Shown: positions 8,510 through 15,821 of the stretch, piece after piece
Numbering within the stretch: the first letter of the stretch is position 1
Layout: the number at the start of each line of letters is the position of its first letter
Source: Fluviicola taffensis DSM 16823
GTDB lineage: Bacteria > Bacteroidota > Bacteroidia > Flavobacteriales_D > Crocinitomicaceae
Length of the DNA: 64,000 bases
Reading direction: 5' to 3'
NCBI RefSeq assembly: GCF_000194605.1
Contig: NC_015321.1
Span: forward strand, 372,001-436,000
The notes under the pieces: generated by a model
Seen by the model: the letters and a program-made list of their open reading frames with translations, nothing else
What the model was told of the DNA's origin: nothing
Databases searched by the model: none
Position numbers and translations under genes: made by a program

Positions 8510-9652
8510 TTACCCCCCAATCTTTGCCAAGTAATCAAAGATATATACATCCCCTTCTGTAAGCTCCAAGCCACGTCTATTCATCATCGCATTGGCAGCT
8601 TCTTTCGCTTTTTTCAATTCGAATAATTCGGTTCCGTCAACTGCTCCCCAGGAAAAAGAGGGGATGAACTTTTTGGGGAAATTACCGCCGAAAATATTAC
8701 AAGAAACTCCAACTACGGAAGCGGTATTGAACATCGTATTGATGGCACATTTGCTGTGATCCCCCATACAAACACCCATAAATTGCAAACCTGTTTCCAC
8801 TTCTGCTCCTTCTTCGAAAGACCATGAGCGAATCATGGAATAATTGTTTTTCAAATTGGATGTATTGGAATCTGCTCCAAAATTACACCATTCTCCTACC
8901 ATCGAATTCCCCAAGAAACCATCATGGCCTTTGTTTGAATAAGATTGGAACACACAATTGGAAATTTCACCACCCACCTTACAAAATGGACCAATGGTTG
9001 TTGCTCCATATATTTTAGAACCCATTTTCACTACTGCGTGCTCACCTAAAGAGAATGGTCCGCGAATCATAGATCCTTCCATAATTTCGGCATCTTTGGC
9101 AATGTAAATTGGACCCGATGTAGTGTTTAAAAACGATCCTTCTACCGATGCCCCTACTTCCAGAAAAATCAAAGATGGATCACCAATAACGGTATTTGAC
9201 GTTGATATGTATTGTGTTTCTCTTCCTCCGGTGAGTAAAAAGTAATCGGCCACCAAAATTTCATCGTTCTTTTGAAACAAATCCCAACGCTGGGTTAATT
9301 CCAAAGGATGCTGTTCTGTCCATTTAATCTTTTCAGTCGCATTTCCTCTACGAGCAATCCATGTATTTTCAGAAACCAATACTTGATTATCTTCCAAATG
9401 TACTACTGCAGCTGCAATAGCTTCTGTTGGAATAATAGCGGCATTAACTTCCACATCTGCTTTCCCATCTATACGCGGAAATTTTTTCGAAATATACTTT
9501 TCAGTTTGAAACGAAACAGTAGCTTCTGGAATCCATTTTTCCCACCGTTCTTTATTCGTCAGAATTCCTACTCTTAAATCACCAACTGGCCGAGTAAGGG
9601 TTAATGGCGCAAAACGCAGGTGTAAATCGTTATCGTGAAGAATGATATTCAT
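8510..9652 (-). CDS. Alternative GlmU: sugar nucleotidyltransferase / left-handed beta-helix acyltransferase-like protein
   Basis: The product is 380 residues. The N-terminus (NIILHDNDLHLRFAPLTLTR, then GDLRVGILT) is characteristic of the Bacteroidota 'alternative GlmU' family (TIGR03991-like), where it replaces the usual nucleotidyltransferase glycine-rich loop. The C-terminal half (about 180-340) has hexapeptide-like repeats (IYIAKDAEIMEGSMIRGPF, IGPFCKVGGEI) of a left-handed beta-helix. It is predicted to make UDP-N-acetylglucosamine for peptidoglycan and LPS, in the cytoplasm; that role is inferred from the family. It follows the HAD gene after 65 nt. A -7 box lies 2 nt before its ATG, so it may also have its own promoter. 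Confidence 0.85.
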   Translation of the reverse strand: MNIILHDNDLHLRFAPLTLTRPVGDLRVGILTNKERWEKWIPEATVSFQTEKYISKKFPRIDGKADVEVNAAIIPTEAIAAAVVHLEDNQVLVSENTWIARRGNATEKIKWTEQHPLELTQRWDLFQKNDEILVADYFLLTGGRETQYISTSNTVIGDPSLIFLEVGASVEGSFLNTTSGPIYIAKDAEIMEGSMIRGPFSLGEHAVVKMGSKIYGATTIGPFCKVGGEISNCVFQSYSNKGHDGFLGNSMVGEWCNFGADSNTSNLKNNYSMIRSWSFEEGAEVETGLQFMGVCMGDHSKCAINTMFNTASVVGVSCNIFGGNFPKKFIPSFSWGAVDGTELFELKKAKEAANAMMNRRGLELTEGDVYIFDYLAKIGG

Positions 9653-9654
9653 GG

Positions 9655-9662
9655 CAAACTTA
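9655..9662 (-). promoter_or_regulatory. -7 box TAAGTTTG upstream of alternative GlmU
   Basis: An exact TAnnTTTG match on the minus strand, ending 2 nt before ATG 9652. It is unusually close to the start; it could drive a leaderless transcript or be coincidental. Confidence 0.4.
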
Positions 9663-9681
9663 TTTGTTTAGTGAAGATAGT

Positions 9682-9720
9682 GAATCTAATTGCGAATTGC
9701 GAATGTCGAATGCCGAATTA
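9682..9720. repeat. GAATNNC heptamer repeat tract
   Basis: Successive units GAATTGC, GAATGTC, GAATGCC, GAATTA follow a 7-nt period. The tract overlaps the stop codon of the HAD gene (9718-9720). Similar tracts occur at 47624-47660 and 54561-54597. Confidence 0.6.
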
Positions 9721-10383
9721 TGAAAATAACTTGGTAAGCCGCGGATCATTGTAGTCTTTGATGAAGAACAAAACATTCGAGTATTGGGCAAATTCTTCGG
9801 GAGAATGGGTTGTTGTAACGATAACAACTTTCATTCCTGCATTCAAAGCTGCTTCTGCTCCTTTGGGTACGTCTTCAAATACGATACACAATTCAGGATC
9901 AAATCCTAACAGATTTGCTGCCTTCAAAAACACTTCCGGATTGGGTTTGCTTTCAAGTACATCTTCTGCACTTACAATCGCCTGAAAAAAGGAACGAATA
10001 TTCAAATTATCCACCACGAAATTGATATTGAAACGATTAGCCGCTGATCCAATGGTCATGGAAATATTGGACTTACTTGCCGTTTCAAAAAAAGTTCCTA
10101 ATCCAGGGATTAGTGCTAAGTGCGGAGCATACAATTCCTGATACAACTCCTCTTTTCGCTGAGAATAAAATTCAATGTCTTCTTCACTCAATACTCCCTT
10201 TCCAAAAACACGGTCGAGCAATTCATGATTCTTCCCATACATTTGCTGCTTTACTTGATCTATAACTAAACCCGCATTTAGGTCTTCGTTCAAGATTTTG
10301 TTCCACACTTCCAAATGGAATCCCATGTCATTAATCATGGTTCCATTCAGGTCGAATAGAAATGCTTTTGGTTTTGAGATCAT
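9718..10383 (-). CDS. HAD-family hydrolase, beta-phosphoglucomutase-like, with Asp to Asn in motif I
   Basis: The product is 221 residues with the class I HAD layout: motif I FDLNGTM at residues 10-16, an alpha-helical cap, motif II around TIGSAANRF, the motif III Lys in ESKPNPEVFLKAA and motif IV FEDVPKGAEAA. It resembles beta-phosphoglucomutase and sugar-phosphate phosphatases. The usual DxD is D11-x-N13: the nucleophile is present but the second Asp, the general acid/base, is Asn. It lies between a Na+/solute symporter and the alternative GlmU in one direction with short gaps, so it is probably co-transcribed and acts on a sugar phosphate. The substrate is unknown. Confidence 0.85.
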   Translation of the reverse strand: MISKPKAFLFDLNGTMINDMGFHLEVWNKILNEDLNAGLVIDQVKQQMYGKNHELLDRVFGKGVLSEEDIEFYSQRKEELYQELYAPHLALIPGLGTFFETASKSNISMTIGSAANRFNINFVVDNLNIRSFFQAIVSAEDVLESKPNPEVFLKAANLLGFDPELCIVFEDVPKGAEAALNAGMKVVIVTTTHSPEEFAQYSNVLFFIKDYNDPRLTKLFS

Positions 10384-10414
10384 AAGTTCAAAAGGTTTAA
10401 TAGTTCAAATTGGA

Positions 10415-11968
10415 TTAAACTTGAACGGTTTGAACATGTGAAACAGTATTTGAACCTTTTTTCGAAATAATCCACAGTCCTATGAAGGTCAATAATCCGT
10501 TGAGAATCAACAATTCATTTCCAAAAATGTATCCACCCAAGTATTTTCCATCGGGTTGCAAAACACCTCCTGTCCAGGCCTGAGAGTATTTACTGATAAT
10601 GAAACAGATAACTGGTATTAATACACAGACTATCGGAACTAATTTTTCATGCAATTTCCGTTTGAGAACAATACCAAAGGTAAATAAGCCTAATAATGGT
10701 CCATATGTATAACCCGCAATGGTCAAGATTAATCCAATTAAATCTGTTTTTGGATGGGCATCCACATAATATTTCGTTGCTAAAATAATCAGTAAGAACA
10801 AAATTGAAAAGCCAATGTGTACCATCAACTTGTATTGTTGTTTTTGAGACTCATTTCGCCGTTCAAAGTGCAAGAAATCGATGCAAAATCCTGTCGTCAA
10901 TGCCGCCAATGCACTATCAGCAGAAGCATAAGATGAAGCCGTAATTCCGAGCAAAAAGAAAATTCCAGCAACTTTTCCAAAGTTGTTTAGAGCTAAAGTA
11001 GGAAAAGTATGATCTGTTTTTACTGGTAAATCTATCTGATAATGATTGGCATAAACATACAAGGCGCCACCTAAAAGCAAGAATAAGAAATTAGTAACTA
11101 CTAAAACGGTTGTAAATGAATACATGTTTTTTTTTGCCTCACCTATGGATTTACACGTCAAGTTTTTCTGCATCAAATCTTGGTCTAGTCCAGTCATTGC
11201 AATGGCCAAAAACATTCCTCCAAAAAATTGCTTGTAGAAATAGAGTGGAGAATTTGGATCGTCGAAGAAAAATATACGCGACATGGAGTAACCTCCAGTT
11301 GTTTTTGACTCAGTGATTTTGTGATACAAGCCACTCCAATTAACTCCCAAAGCACTGGAAATGATGATCGTACAAATAATTACTGCGCTAATCAAAAAAA
11401 CTGTTTGAAAAGTATCTGTGTAAACGATGGTTTTGATTCCGCCTTTGAAAGTATAAATCCAGATAAGAGCAACAGTTGTCAATGCAGTAAGCCAATAAGG
11501 AACTCCTAAATCGCCAAACAAAAACAAGTGTAGAACTTCGGTAGCCAAATACAAACGTGTTGCTGAGCCCAAAGTACGAGACAAAATGAAGAAACTTGCT
11601 CCTGTTTTATAACTTACAACACCAAAGCGTGTTGCCAAATATTGGTAGATTGAAGTTACATTTAATCGATAATACAGCGGCATCAATACTTGGGCAATGA
11701 CAATATATCCGATAACATACCCCAATACAATTTGGAAATACGCCATTCCTTCACTCGCAACTTTTCCAGGAACTGAAATAAATGTGACCCCTGAAAGTGA
11801 AGCTCCAATCATTCCAAAAGCAACTAAGTACCACGGACTTTGCTTATTTCCTGTAAAAAACGAATCAGAAGTTGCATTTTTAGATGTGAGAAACGAAATT
11901 AACATCAGTATTGCAAAATAGGCAATCAAAACGATTGCGATTACCCAAGGAGATAGCGTATTGTTCAT
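10415..11968 (-). CDS. Sodium:solute symporter (SSS family)
   Basis: The product is 517 residues with about 13 hydrophobic segments across its length. It opens with an SSS-type first helix and the family motif region FGMIGASLSGVTFISVPG (about residues 51-68), followed by YYRLNVTSIYQYLATRFG, a strong SSS signature. It should import a sugar, carboxylate or related solute with Na+ across the inner membrane. It heads the run toward the HAD gene (31-nt gap) and alternative GlmU, which suggests a sugar or amino-sugar substrate, but the substrate cannot be read from sequence. A -7-like box lies 4 nt upstream of ATG 11968. Confidence 0.92.
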   Translation of the reverse strand: MNNTLSPWVIAIVLIAYFAILMLISFLTSKNATSDSFFTGNKQSPWYLVAFGMIGASLSGVTFISVPGKVASEGMAYFQIVLGYVIGYIVIAQVLMPLYYRLNVTSIYQYLATRFGVVSYKTGASFFILSRTLGSATRLYLATEVLHLFLFGDLGVPYWLTALTTVALIWIYTFKGGIKTIVYTDTFQTVFLISAVIICTIIISSALGVNWSGLYHKITESKTTGGYSMSRIFFFDDPNSPLYFYKQFFGGMFLAIAMTGLDQDLMQKNLTCKSIGEAKKNMYSFTTVLVVTNFLFLLLGGALYVYANHYQIDLPVKTDHTFPTLALNNFGKVAGIFFLLGITASSYASADSALAALTTGFCIDFLHFERRNESQKQQYKLMVHIGFSILFLLIILATKYYVDAHPKTDLIGLILTIAGYTYGPLLGLFTFGIVLKRKLHEKLVPIVCVLIPVICFIISKYSQAWTGGVLQPDGKYLGGYIFGNELLILNGLLTFIGLWIISKKGSNTVSHVQTVQV

Positions 11969-11972
11969 GAAA

Positions 11973-11980
11973 TAAAATTA
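11973..11980 (-). promoter_or_regulatory. -7-like box TAATTTTA, 4 nt before ATG 11968
   Basis: A 7-of-8 match to TAnnTTTG with the same 4-nt spacing to ATG seen at six other genes in this window. Confidence 0.4.
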
Positions 11981-11990
11981 GTATAAAAAA

Positions 11991-12014
11991 GGGGCGAAAA
12001 AATTTTCCCGCCCC
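11991..12014 (-). terminator. Rho-independent terminator after trigger factor
   Basis: The 6-bp stem GGGGCG (11991-11996) / CGCCCC (12009-12014) is followed on the minus strand by a run of six T. It sits 20 nt past the trigger factor stop. Confidence 0.75.
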
Positions 12015-12034
12015 GACTTTTTAATTCAATATGA

Positions 12035-13387
12035 TTACTTCGCTGCCATTTCAACGAACTCATCGTAAGAAATCTCTTTCGAGTTCAATTTCACAGTATT
12101 CTTGAAGTATTGTGTCAATTTTGTTTCAGCTAGCATGTCGTAAATACGATTTGCTTCTTCGCGATTTTGCAAAGCACCAGCCGCTTGTTTCGTCAATTCT
12201 GCATCTTCTGGTGCAGGAATTCCGTATTGTGCAAACTGATTAGCGATTAATCCTTTTGTAAATTCGATTACTTCAGAGTTATCCAACTTGATATCGTTTG
12301 CTTTGAAAATGTGCCCTTGAATCAATTGCCATTTCAAATCTTTCGCGTAGCTATCATAATCAGATTCGATTTGCTCAATAGTGATAGGTTGCTCATTCGA
12401 CAACTGAATCCAACGTTTCAAGAATGTATCTGGAAGATTAATTGGCGTGTTATCAACCAAATCACGGTACACTTCACGCGTCAATAAACGATCTGAATCA
12501 TTTGCAAACATATTTTTCAAATCAGTTGCAATGCGCTCACGCAATTCTTTTTCAGAAGAAACAGCTCCTTCACCAAACAATTTATCAAACAATTCTTGGT
12601 TCAATTCAGCCAACTCCATACGTTTGATGTCATTGATTGTCATTTGGTATGAATCTGAATGGTTTGCCAACTCTTCTGGCTTCACTCCAAGCATTGCAGC
12701 TTTATCGCTATCACCACGCGTAATTTCTGTAGCAGAAATAGTTACTTTATCTCCGATTTTCTTACCAACCAATGATTTTTTCGCTTTCTTATCTTCTACA
12801 AACTCCATAGAAGTTGTCGAAGAATGCATAATTCCACCTTCTTTGATTGATCCATCTTCATTCAACTCCACAAATTGAGCTAAAATCATATCTGTATCCG
12901 CCACCTCATCGGTAGAAGTCATTTTCCCATAACGGCGACGCAAATCATCCAATTGTTGGTCGATTAATTTATCATCGATTTTCACTTGTACGTAATCGTA
13001 TTTGCTTTTATTGGTCAATTTCAAATCAATTGCAGGCGAATAACCGATTTCATAAACGAATTCAAAATCTTCTGGCTTTTCAAAATCTCCTTTCACTTCC
13101 GTTCCGTCTTTCGGGATTGGATTTCCAAGGATTTCTAATTTATTTTCTTGAACGTAAGCGTACAAAGCATCCGAAACCAATTTGTTCATCTCTTCTGCCA
13201 AAACGCCTTTTCCATATTGCTTTTGAATCAAGCCCATAGGAACTTTTCCTGGACGGAATCCTGGAATTTTCGCTTGTTTGCGATATTTATCTAAAGAAGC
13301 AGCTACTTTACCTTGGTAGTCTGCTGGTGAAACTTGCACCGTTAATAATGCTGTTTCTGCATTAACTTCTTGACGTGTTACGTTCAT
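12035..13387 (-). CDS. tig: Trigger factor, ribosome-associated chaperone and prolyl isomerase
   Basis: The product is 450 residues, the usual trigger factor length. The N-terminal ribosome-binding domain carries the signature GFRPGKVP at residues 43-50, followed by MGLIQKQYGKGVLAEE. The middle region (about 150-240) fits the FKBP-like PPIase domain, although several isomerase residues look diverged, as is common in Bacteroidota. The C-terminal helical arms form the substrate cradle. It binds the large ribosomal subunit near the exit tunnel and shields nascent chains in the cytosol. The gene stands alone with its own terminator; a tRNA-Leu lies directly upstream in the same direction but has a separate terminator. 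Confidence 0.96.
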   Translation of the reverse strand: MNVTRQEVNAETALLTVQVSPADYQGKVAASLDKYRKQAKIPGFRPGKVPMGLIQKQYGKGVLAEEMNKLVSDALYAYVQENKLEILGNPIPKDGTEVKGDFEKPEDFEFVYEIGYSPAIDLKLTNKSKYDYVQVKIDDKLIDQQLDDLRRRYGKMTSTDEVADTDMILAQFVELNEDGSIKEGGIMHSSTTSMEFVEDKKAKKSLVGKKIGDKVTISATEITRGDSDKAAMLGVKPEELANHSDSYQMTINDIKRMELAELNQELFDKLFGEGAVSSEKELRERIATDLKNMFANDSDRLLTREVYRDLVDNTPINLPDTFLKRWIQLSNEQPITIEQIESDYDSYAKDLKWQLIQGHIFKANDIKLDNSEVIEFTKGLIANQFAQYGIPAPEDAELTKQAAGALQNREEANRIYDMLAETKLTQYFKNTVKLNSKEISYDEFVEMAAK

Positions 13388-13423
13388 TCCGTTTTCTTTT
13401 AATTCTTAAACTTGTATAAACAA

Positions 13424-13459
13424 AAAATGGTCTTCATTGACGAACAACGAGACCATTTT
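13424..13459 (-). terminator. Terminator after tRNA-Leu
   Basis: A perfect 10-bp stem AAAATGGTCT / AGACCATTTT with a 16-nt loop, followed on the minus strand by a T-run, 4 nt past the tRNA 3' end. It separates the tRNA from the trigger factor gene. Confidence 0.8.
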
Positions 13460-13463
13460 AAAG

Positions 13464-13545
13464 TGCGGATGGAGGGACTCGAACCCGCATACCTCTCGGC
13501 ACTAGATCCTAAGTCTAGCGTGTCTACCAATTTCACCACATCCGC
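13464..13545 (-). tRNA. tRNA-Leu (anticodon UAG)
   Basis: This is an 82-nt class II tRNA. The acceptor GCGGATG pairs with CATCCGC, with discriminator A. The D-arm includes AATTGGTAGAC, the anticodon stem CTAGA/TCTAG encloses the loop CTTAGGA with anticodon TAG, a short variable arm (TGCCGAGAGG) is present, and the T-arm contains GGTTCGAGTCC. It reads CUN leucine codons. The 3' CCA is not encoded. Confidence 0.97.
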
Positions 13546-13868
13546 ATATTATATAAACACAATCGTGTTCTATAAACTTATTTCAAACGAATAGAACTTC
13601 GATTAGTTCTATTTCCCTATATTCCTACGCTGACCTTGTTTTGCCGAAGTGGCTTCACAAAGGCAAGAGCTTCAGCACAAGCGTTTGGGGTGCACAAAAT
13701 TAGTGATTTTTTCAATTCATGCAAGTGGAAGTGAAGATTTTTCGATAAAAAGTGTGAATTTGTAAAACGATTTGAAGACAAGAACTCGAATCAATCCAAT
13801 TTGAAGAGGGATTTAGATAAACTAATACACTTTTAAATCATTGATTTACAAGTTAAAAAAATCTTTCT
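13546..13868. other. Intergenic region between tRNA-Leu and pafA
   Basis: No coding frame is credible here. A minus-strand -7-like box, TAAGTTTA, lies about 27 nt before the mature tRNA and could drive it. Three copies of GTTCTAT or its complement occur at about 13568-13612. The rest shows no recognised structure apart from the hairpin at its far end. Confidence 0.4.
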
Positions 13869-13910
13869 GTAAGTAATTTTACTAACATGCTAATTTGTTA
13901 AATTACTTAC
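13869..13910 (-). terminator. Long hairpin over the pafA stop codon, likely terminator
   Basis: The perfect 11-bp stem GTAAGTAATTT (13869-13879) / AAATTACTTAC (13900-13910) includes the pafA stop codon. On the minus strand it is followed after about 8 nt by seven T. Confidence 0.5.
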
Positions 13911-15541
13911 CTTGTTTTAAATAATTCCAACATTGGTTTTCCGATTGTTGTATTGGGTCTTTGAACCTCTAATATATGAACCAATGTAGCAGTTATATCT
14001 ACAATTTCATACGGTGTGAAAACATCTTGTGGAAGAATATCTTTCCCGTAAAACAACACAGGTACATGCGTATCGTAATTAAATGCAGAGCCATGACTTG
14101 TTCCTTTGTGGGATCCTGGAGTATCTGAGCTTTTAGGCAAATAACCTGGTTGAAGAATAAAAATCAACTCACCACTTCGTTCTTTATCGTAACCAGAAGC
14201 TACCATTTGCTGCCAGTTTTCTGTTGTTTGTGTTTCTAATTCTCCCTTCGTATAAACTCGTTTTACTTCTGTCCACTTAGAAATTTCAGTTTTGAAGAAG
14301 GAAATAACTTGAGGTTCTAATTCTGAGCCTAATATCTCATTTGTCAAATAAACATTGTCATTTTCGATGGTATTCAGGTAATCTTTTCCAAATGTCGCTA
14401 CACAAGCTGTACGCAAAGCATCAATCTTATCTTTCAAAAACAAATACCCTCCTGGAAGCTGATGATCTTTCAAAAATTGTGGTACGGGAACAACTGCATG
14501 ATCAGCCGTTAAAAAAACTACATATTCTCCTTTTCCGATTTGCTTGTCTAATGTTTGAAACAAACGAGCTAACTCCTGATCCAAACGAAAATACATATCT
14601 TCCATTTCCAAGGAATAAGGTCCAAAAGTGTGACCAGCAATATCTGGAGTAGAATAACTAATGGTTAAAAAATCTGTTGTAGCATGTTTACCCAATTGCT
14701 CATTGGAAAGTGCTTGAATAGCAAAATCTGTCAGAAAGGTATTTGCAGCCGGCATAATCGTAAATAAACTCAGTTGATCGGCTGGAGTAGCTTTACTAAA
14801 ATCATACGGAAAAACAGGACTTGTCTTCCCTCCTACTAATCCTTCATACGGAGAGTTATCTTGTTGAATATAGGTGTAACATGCTGAATCTTTTAGCAAA
14901 TTCCAAGGTTGATTGACATATTTCGATACTAATAGAAGCTCATTGAACCGATTCACCCATTGTGGCAATTGTTTCTTATAAAAAGTGGATGTAATGAAAT
15001 TACCTGTTGCATAATCGTACCAATAAGACCCATCAGATAAGTGTCCTGCAGGCAAAATAGCACTTCGATCCTTGATAGAAACACCAATGACTTTGGAGCT
15101 TGGATAAGTCAACTTCAGCTGATCCGTAATCGTATTTGAGCGCAAAAAATAAGGGGAGCATTTTCCATAAGAACTTGCTGAGCCAACTGTGGAAACTGTT
15201 GTATCTTCCACGCAATTGACTTCTCTTCCGAAAGGTCGATAGAACCACTCATTGGCTACAATCCCGTGATTACTCGGTGTTGTTCCAGTATAAATAGATG
15301 CATGGCCAGGCCCCGTAAAGGTTGGGACATAATTATAAGTTACATTTCTAAAGTGAGTTCCTTTGTCCATCAGGCGCTTGAAACCATCTTTTCCAAATTG
15401 GGGATAAAAACGGTACAAATAATCATAACACATTTGATCCACTACAATTCCAACGACCACTTTGGGCGCATTTTTTTGGGAGAAGGATTGGTTGGAGATT
15501 AATCCTAAACAAAGTAATAATAACACCGATAAAACTTTCAT
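13907..15541 (-). CDS. pafA: PafA-type alkaline phosphatase
   Basis: The product is 544 residues with a signal peptide (MKVLSVLLLLCLGLISNQSF, cleavage near SFSQ). Active-site features of the PafA phosphate monoesterases are all visible: metal-binding Asp in VVDQM (Asp35), Thr76 nucleophile in PTFTGPGH, Asn97 in VANEW, and the Lys157-x-Arg159 pair in SIKDRSAILPAGH. Late metal ligands are in LTADHAV and HGSAFNYDTHVP. The Lys-x-Arg pair marks a monoesterase rather than a diesterase. Family knowledge: PafA is a periplasmic, broad-specificity enzyme of Bacteroidota that frees phosphate from organic phosphates, and is often not repressed by phosphate. It is monocistronic with a hairpin over its stop. 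Confidence 0.93.
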   Translation of the reverse strand: MKVLSVLLLLCLGLISNQSFSQKNAPKVVVGIVVDQMCYDYLYRFYPQFGKDGFKRLMDKGTHFRNVTYNYVPTFTGPGHASIYTGTTPSNHGIVANEWFYRPFGREVNCVEDTTVSTVGSASSYGKCSPYFLRSNTITDQLKLTYPSSKVIGVSIKDRSAILPAGHLSDGSYWYDYATGNFITSTFYKKQLPQWVNRFNELLLVSKYVNQPWNLLKDSACYTYIQQDNSPYEGLVGGKTSPVFPYDFSKATPADQLSLFTIMPAANTFLTDFAIQALSNEQLGKHATTDFLTISYSTPDIAGHTFGPYSLEMEDMYFRLDQELARLFQTLDKQIGKGEYVVFLTADHAVVPVPQFLKDHQLPGGYLFLKDKIDALRTACVATFGKDYLNTIENDNVYLTNEILGSELEPQVISFFKTEISKWTEVKRVYTKGELETQTTENWQQMVASGYDKERSGELIFILQPGYLPKSSDTPGSHKGTSHGSAFNYDTHVPVLFYGKDILPQDVFTPYEIVDITATLVHILEVQRPNTTIGKPMLELFKTR

Positions 15542-15574
15542 AATTCAACTTATTTAGAATGCTCTGAATTAAAA

Positions 15575-15612
15575 ACTATTTCCCACGGACGTGCGACAGA
15601 GAAACACAGATA
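15575..15612. repeat. Degenerate CACGGA/ACACAGA-type intergenic repeat remnant
   Basis: CCACGGACGTGCGACAGAG followed by AAACACAGAT resembles the CACGGAG...AAACACAGAG intergenic repeats found in many bacteria. It is short and degenerate. Confidence 0.25.
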
Positions 15613-15767
15613 CTTAATTTACTATGTGATTTCACCATTTTTAAGAACAATCATTATTCACAAAACTAGAATTAGAATTCAAGAAATAGCAAAATTTGGT
15701 GTGAAATTTCAGTTATTTTAGGTGTAATCGAAAATTTGACTCTAAAAAGGTAAATCTAAAATATTCA

Positions 15768-15792
15768 AAAAGCAGCCCCCTTCTTTGCTTTT
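15768..15792 (-). terminator. Possible terminator after the LytS-type kinase
   Basis: The 7-bp stem AAAAGCA / TGCTTTT with an 11-nt loop is followed by T-rich sequence on the minus strand, 30 nt past the kinase stop. Confidence 0.5.
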
Positions 15793-15821
15793 AAATCCAT
15801 TTTAGCTTTCGAATGCTTGGA

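Noticed and set aside
12447-12878. 143-codon plus-strand frame opposite trigger factor
   Set aside because: A shadow of the conserved tig frame with low-complexity composition.
13412-13594. Plus-strand reading frame of 60 codons
   Set aside because: It is the antisense translation of the tRNA-Leu gene; the RMEGLEPAYLSALD pattern is a typical false protein over tRNAs.
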